From Acidobacteriota bacterium (GTDB lineage Bacteria; Actinomycetota; Actinomycetes; Actinomycetales; Microbacteriaceae), in NCBI GenBank assembly GCA_019352055.1, contig JABBOB010000027.1, positions 1-39,757 of the forward strand: a stretch of DNA of 39,757 nucleotides. The letters run 5' to 3'. This document shows positions 37,635 to 39,757 of the stretch, one piece after another. The position numbers and the translations under genes were made by a program. Position 1 is the first letter of the stretch; the number at the start of each line of letters is the position of its first letter. The notes beneath the pieces are model-generated. The model ran no database searches and was not told the DNA's origin. It was given only the letters and a program-made list of their open reading frames with translations.

Positions 37635-38903
37635 ATGCGAATCCTGATCGTCGGTGCCGGGGGAGTGGGCGACGCGATCGCGAAGATCGCCGCGACCCGT
37701 TCGTTCTACGAAGCGGTGGTCGTCAGCGACTACGACGTCTCCCGGGCCGAGCGGACCGTGGGCTGGATCACCGAGCGGCACGGCGCCGAGGTCGGTGCGC
37801 GGTTCTCGACGACCCGCATCGACGCCTCGGACCCCGACGCGGTGGCCGCGGTCGCGCGGGCGAACGGTGTCACGCACGTGATGAACGCGGTGGAGCCGAA
37901 GTTCGTGCAGTCGGTCTTCGCCGGCGCGCTCGCCGCTGGCGCCGACTACCTCGACATGGCGATGAGCCTGTCCGAGCCGCACCCGACCGACCCCTTCACC
38001 ACCACGGGCGTGAAGCTCGGGGACGACCAGTTCGCCCAGGCCGCCGATTGGGAGGCTGCCGGCCGGCTCGCACTCGTCGGCATGGGGGTGGAGCCCGGGC
38101 TCAGTGACGTGTTCGCGCGGTACGCGGTCGACCACCTGTTCGACTCGGTCGACGAGCTGGGGGTGCGGGACGGCGCGAACCTGGTCGTCCGCGACGACGA
38201 GGGCAACGAGATCTTCGCACCCTCGTTCAGCATCTGGACCACGCTCGAGGAGTGCCTGAACCCTCCGGTGATCTGGGAGCGCGCGTCGGGCTGGACCACC
38301 ACCGCGCCGTTCAGCGAGCCGGAGATGTTCGAGTTCCCAGACGGGATCGGCGCGGTGGAGTGCGTCAACGTGGAGCACGAGGAGGTCCTCCTCATGCCGC
38401 GCTGGCTCGACGCGCAGCGCGTCACCTTCAAGTACGGCCTGGGCGGGGACTTCATCGGGGTCCTCAAGACCCTCCGCGACCTCGGCCTCGCCTCCACCAT
38501 CCCGATCCGGGTGCGCAGCGCGGCGGGGCCCGTGGAGGTCGCGCCCCGCGACGTCGTGGCGGCCGCGCTGCCCGACCCGGCCACCCTCGGACCGCGGATG
38601 ACCGGCAAGACCTGCGCCGGCACGTACGTCACCGGCACCGGGAAGGACGGGGAGCGGAAGGCCGTCTACCTGTACCACGTGTCGGACAACGAGATCACGA
38701 TGCGCGACTTCGAGAGCCAGTGCGTGGTGTGGCAGACCGCGCTGAACCCCGTGATCGCGCTGGAGCTGCTCGCGACCGGCCGGTGGCAGGGCGTCGGTGT
38801 GCTCGGTCCGGAGGCGTTCGACGCCGTCCCGTTCCTCGAGCTGATGGCGAAGCCGGTCACCGACCACGGGTTCGGGCAGCCGTGGGGGATGTCCGACCGC
38901 TGA
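37635..38903 (+). CDS. Saccharopine dehydrogenase-like NAD(P) oxidoreductase
   Basis: A 422-residue protein. The N-terminal Rossmann fold is ILIVGAGGVGDAIAKIA, with VVVSDYDVSRAER as the second strand carrying the acidic residue that often selects the adenosine ribose. GMGVEPGLSDVFARYAVDHLF and the mid-region FEFPDGIGAVECVNVEHEE are the saccharopine-dehydrogenase/carboxynorspermidine-dehydrogenase layout. The real substrate is unknown; amino-acid or polyamine metabolism is possible. TACGGT (37623-37628) ends 6 bases before the ATG at 37635, so the message is probably leaderless. It is convergent with a membrane-protein gene 4 bases away. Confidence 0.88.
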   Translation: MRILIVGAGGVGDAIAKIAATRSFYEAVVVSDYDVSRAERTVGWITERHGAEVGARFSTTRIDASDPDAVAAVARANGVTHVMNAVEPKFVQSVFAGALAAGADYLDMAMSLSEPHPTDPFTTTGVKLGDDQFAQAADWEAAGRLALVGMGVEPGLSDVFARYAVDHLFDSVDELGVRDGANLVVRDDEGNEIFAPSFSIWTTLEECLNPPVIWERASGWTTTAPFSEPEMFEFPDGIGAVECVNVEHEEVLLMPRWLDAQRVTFKYGLGGDFIGVLKTLRDLGLASTIPIRVRSAAGPVEVAPRDVVAAALPDPATLGPRMTGKTCAGTYVTGTGKDGERKAVYLYHVSDNEITMRDFESQCVVWQTALNPVIALELLATGRWQGVGVLGPEAFDAVPFLELMAKPVTDHGFGQPWGMSDR

Positions 38904-38907
38904 TCGC

Positions 38908-39525
38908 TCAGAGCGCGGCGGTCGCGAGCGCGGCGAACCCGAGGCAGAGCGCGAACGCGCTCACCACGAGCGAGGCGCTCGACAGGATGCGGTGCTGCTC
39001 CGCCCACGTCAGCTGCGTGTAGGCGGTGCGGCGCACCTCTGCGAGGTGCACGGGCTGGGCCTGCGTCTCGAGCGTGACGCCGATGTGATGGGCGACCGCG
39101 AGCAGCTGCTCGTCCGTCCACCATCGGTCGGACATGCGGTAAACGGCATGGTCGTGATCGTCGAGCAGGAAGAGGTGGCGGTTCGTGCTGACGCCGTCGC
39201 CGTTGTAGATGGTGCGCACGACCGCCCGGCGCACCGCGGTGCGGGCCAGGTGCACCGATCCGATGCGTGTGGTCCAGTAGGTCGTGATGCCGTCGGCGTC
39301 GAGCCGGGTTCGGATGCGCAGCGCCGGGATGATCACGAAGGCGGCGACGCCCAGTGCGACGACCGACACGATCCCGGCGATGACGGGGTGTCCCGCTTGC
39401 GCGGCGATCACCGCGGCGACGGCCGCGCCGGGCACGACGAGCGTGATGTTGCCCGCGGCGGTGGTGCGCCAGGAGAGGTGGCGCAGCGGTCGCAGGGTGT
39501 GACCCGTCGCTGCTGCCGTCGTCAT
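38908..39525 (-). CDS. Hypothetical membrane protein with a PH-like middle domain
   Basis: A 205-residue protein. Two membrane helices lie near the N-terminus (about residues 25-42 and 48-68), followed by a beta-rich, PH-like segment (TRLDADGITTYW, HLFLLDDHDHAVYRMSD). A final hydrophobic helix (about 182-203, SASLVVSAFALCLGFAALATAAL) closes the protein. No family assigned. On the minus strand TACGGT (39538-39533) stands 7 bases before the ATG at 39525, giving a leaderless pattern. Confidence 0.75.
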   Translation of the reverse strand: MTTAAATGHTLRPLRHLSWRTTAAGNITLVVPGAAVAAVIAAQAGHPVIAGIVSVVALGVAAFVIIPALRIRTRLDADGITTYWTTRIGSVHLARTAVRRAVVRTIYNGDGVSTNRHLFLLDDHDHAVYRMSDRWWTDEQLLAVAHHIGVTLETQAQPVHLAEVRRTAYTQLTWAEQHRILSSASLVVSAFALCLGFAALATAAL

Positions 39526-39600
39526 GTCGTGAACCGTATGCGCCGACTTCGCGCTGCCGCAGCCCCCAGACGGCGGGGGACGCGCCCCGCATCCAGGCGC

Positions 39601-39627
39601 TTCCGGACATTCCGGACATTCCGGGCG
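39601..39627. repeat. Three tandem 9-bp units
   Basis: TTCCGGACA occurs twice in tandem (39601-39609, 39610-39618), followed by the variant TTCCGGGCG (39619-39627). Each of the first two contains the palindrome TCCGGA. They lie between the SRP RNA 3' end and the start of the membrane-protein gene. No known element recognised. Confidence 0.7.
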
Positions 39628-39673
39628 GCGTCTCCCGGCCCGAACAGCCGAAGCCGCGCTGAAACGAGAAGGA

Positions 39674-39757
39674 CCCCCCGCGCACCCGCCAGAGCCCGGT
39701 TGCCCTTGCTGCGTTTCCGCCCTGGGGGAGTTGGCCTGGATGGCGCCACGCGGGGAG
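39674..39757 (-). ncRNA. ffs: Signal recognition particle RNA (small bacterial type), 5' end possibly beyond window
   Basis: Read on the minus strand, the end of the window contains the SRP RNA core: GGCCAACTCCCCCAGG, then GGCGGAAACGCAGCAAGGG with the GGAAA/AGCA symmetric and asymmetric loops that bind Ffh. It continues with ACCGGGCTCTGGCGGGTGCG. The outer helix pairs CTCCCCGCG (39757-39749) with CGCGGGGGG (39682-39674), so the visible part is nearly the whole molecule, about 84 bases or more. The following minus-strand TCCTTCTCGTTTC is pyrimidine-rich and may be the termination region. It guides membrane-protein targeting with Ffh and FtsY. Confidence 0.9.

Overview
The window is high-GC DNA, roughly 70% G+C by eye, from an actinobacterium. 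Micrococcales, probably Microbacteriaceae, is my best guess. The grounds are strong G/C bias at third codon positions, frequent GTG starts and 4-base ATGA/GTGA gene overlaps. Many genes begin about 6-8 bases after a TANNNT-like -10 box, as expected for leaderless mRNAs. There is also an actinobacterial-type L10 leader before rplJ-rplL, and a short SRP RNA at the right edge. The genus is inference. I see no tRNA, rRNA, insertion sequence, prophage or CRISPR array, and no gene-free stretch longer than 300 bases.

Left part (1-17.9 kb). Purine-to-allantoin catabolism is scattered among unrelated genes. It comprises the last 12 codons of 5-hydroxyisourate hydrolase, urate oxidase, allantoinase, and a xanthine dehydrogenase made of a FAD subunit and a fused [2Fe-2S]/molybdopterin subunit. 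Between these lie two GNAT acetyltransferases, a dienelactone hydrolase with a MarR regulator, a LuxR-type response regulator divergent from a YeaQ/GlsB membrane protein, galT-galK, an aldo/keto reductase coupled to a PhzF-like protein, and an MFS transporter. A small membrane protein, a nitroreductase and an EEP-family phosphohydrolase follow the xanthine dehydrogenase.

Middle (17.9-31.7 kb). A second aldo/keto reductase, a small conserved protein and an orphan ABC permease precede the rplJ-rplL ribosomal operon, which has a structured leader and a terminator. Next is a probable alpha-glucoside utilisation locus. A substrate-binding lipoprotein, two permeases, a 90-residue membrane protein and a LacI regulator form one leftward operon. 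Two related GH13 glucosidases flank it, and the second is translationally coupled to an APH-fold kinase-like gene. Two sites matching the LacI-family half-site pattern TGNAA...TTNC lie exactly at the promoters of the binding-protein operon and of the second glucosidase. No transporter ATPase is encoded here, so a shared MsiK-type ATPase elsewhere is inferred.

Right part (31.7-39.76 kb). A disordered acidic protein is divergent from an ABC exporter. The exporter is followed by a GT2-GtrA fusion overlapping a GT39 membrane glycosyltransferase with a Phe/Gly-rich segment, a likely polyprenyl-phosphate-sugar glycosylation module. A saccharopine-dehydrogenase-like oxidoreductase, a membrane protein with a PH-like middle and the 3' part of the SRP RNA gene close the window.

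Nothing here is a clearly new multi-gene system. The most unusual signals are non-coding: a perfect 24-bp inverted repeat between divergent genes, a 15-bp inverted repeat filling a convergent gap, a nested palindrome cluster before an aldo/keto reductase, a 16-bp perfect palindrome at a regulator promoter, and the LacI-type operators.
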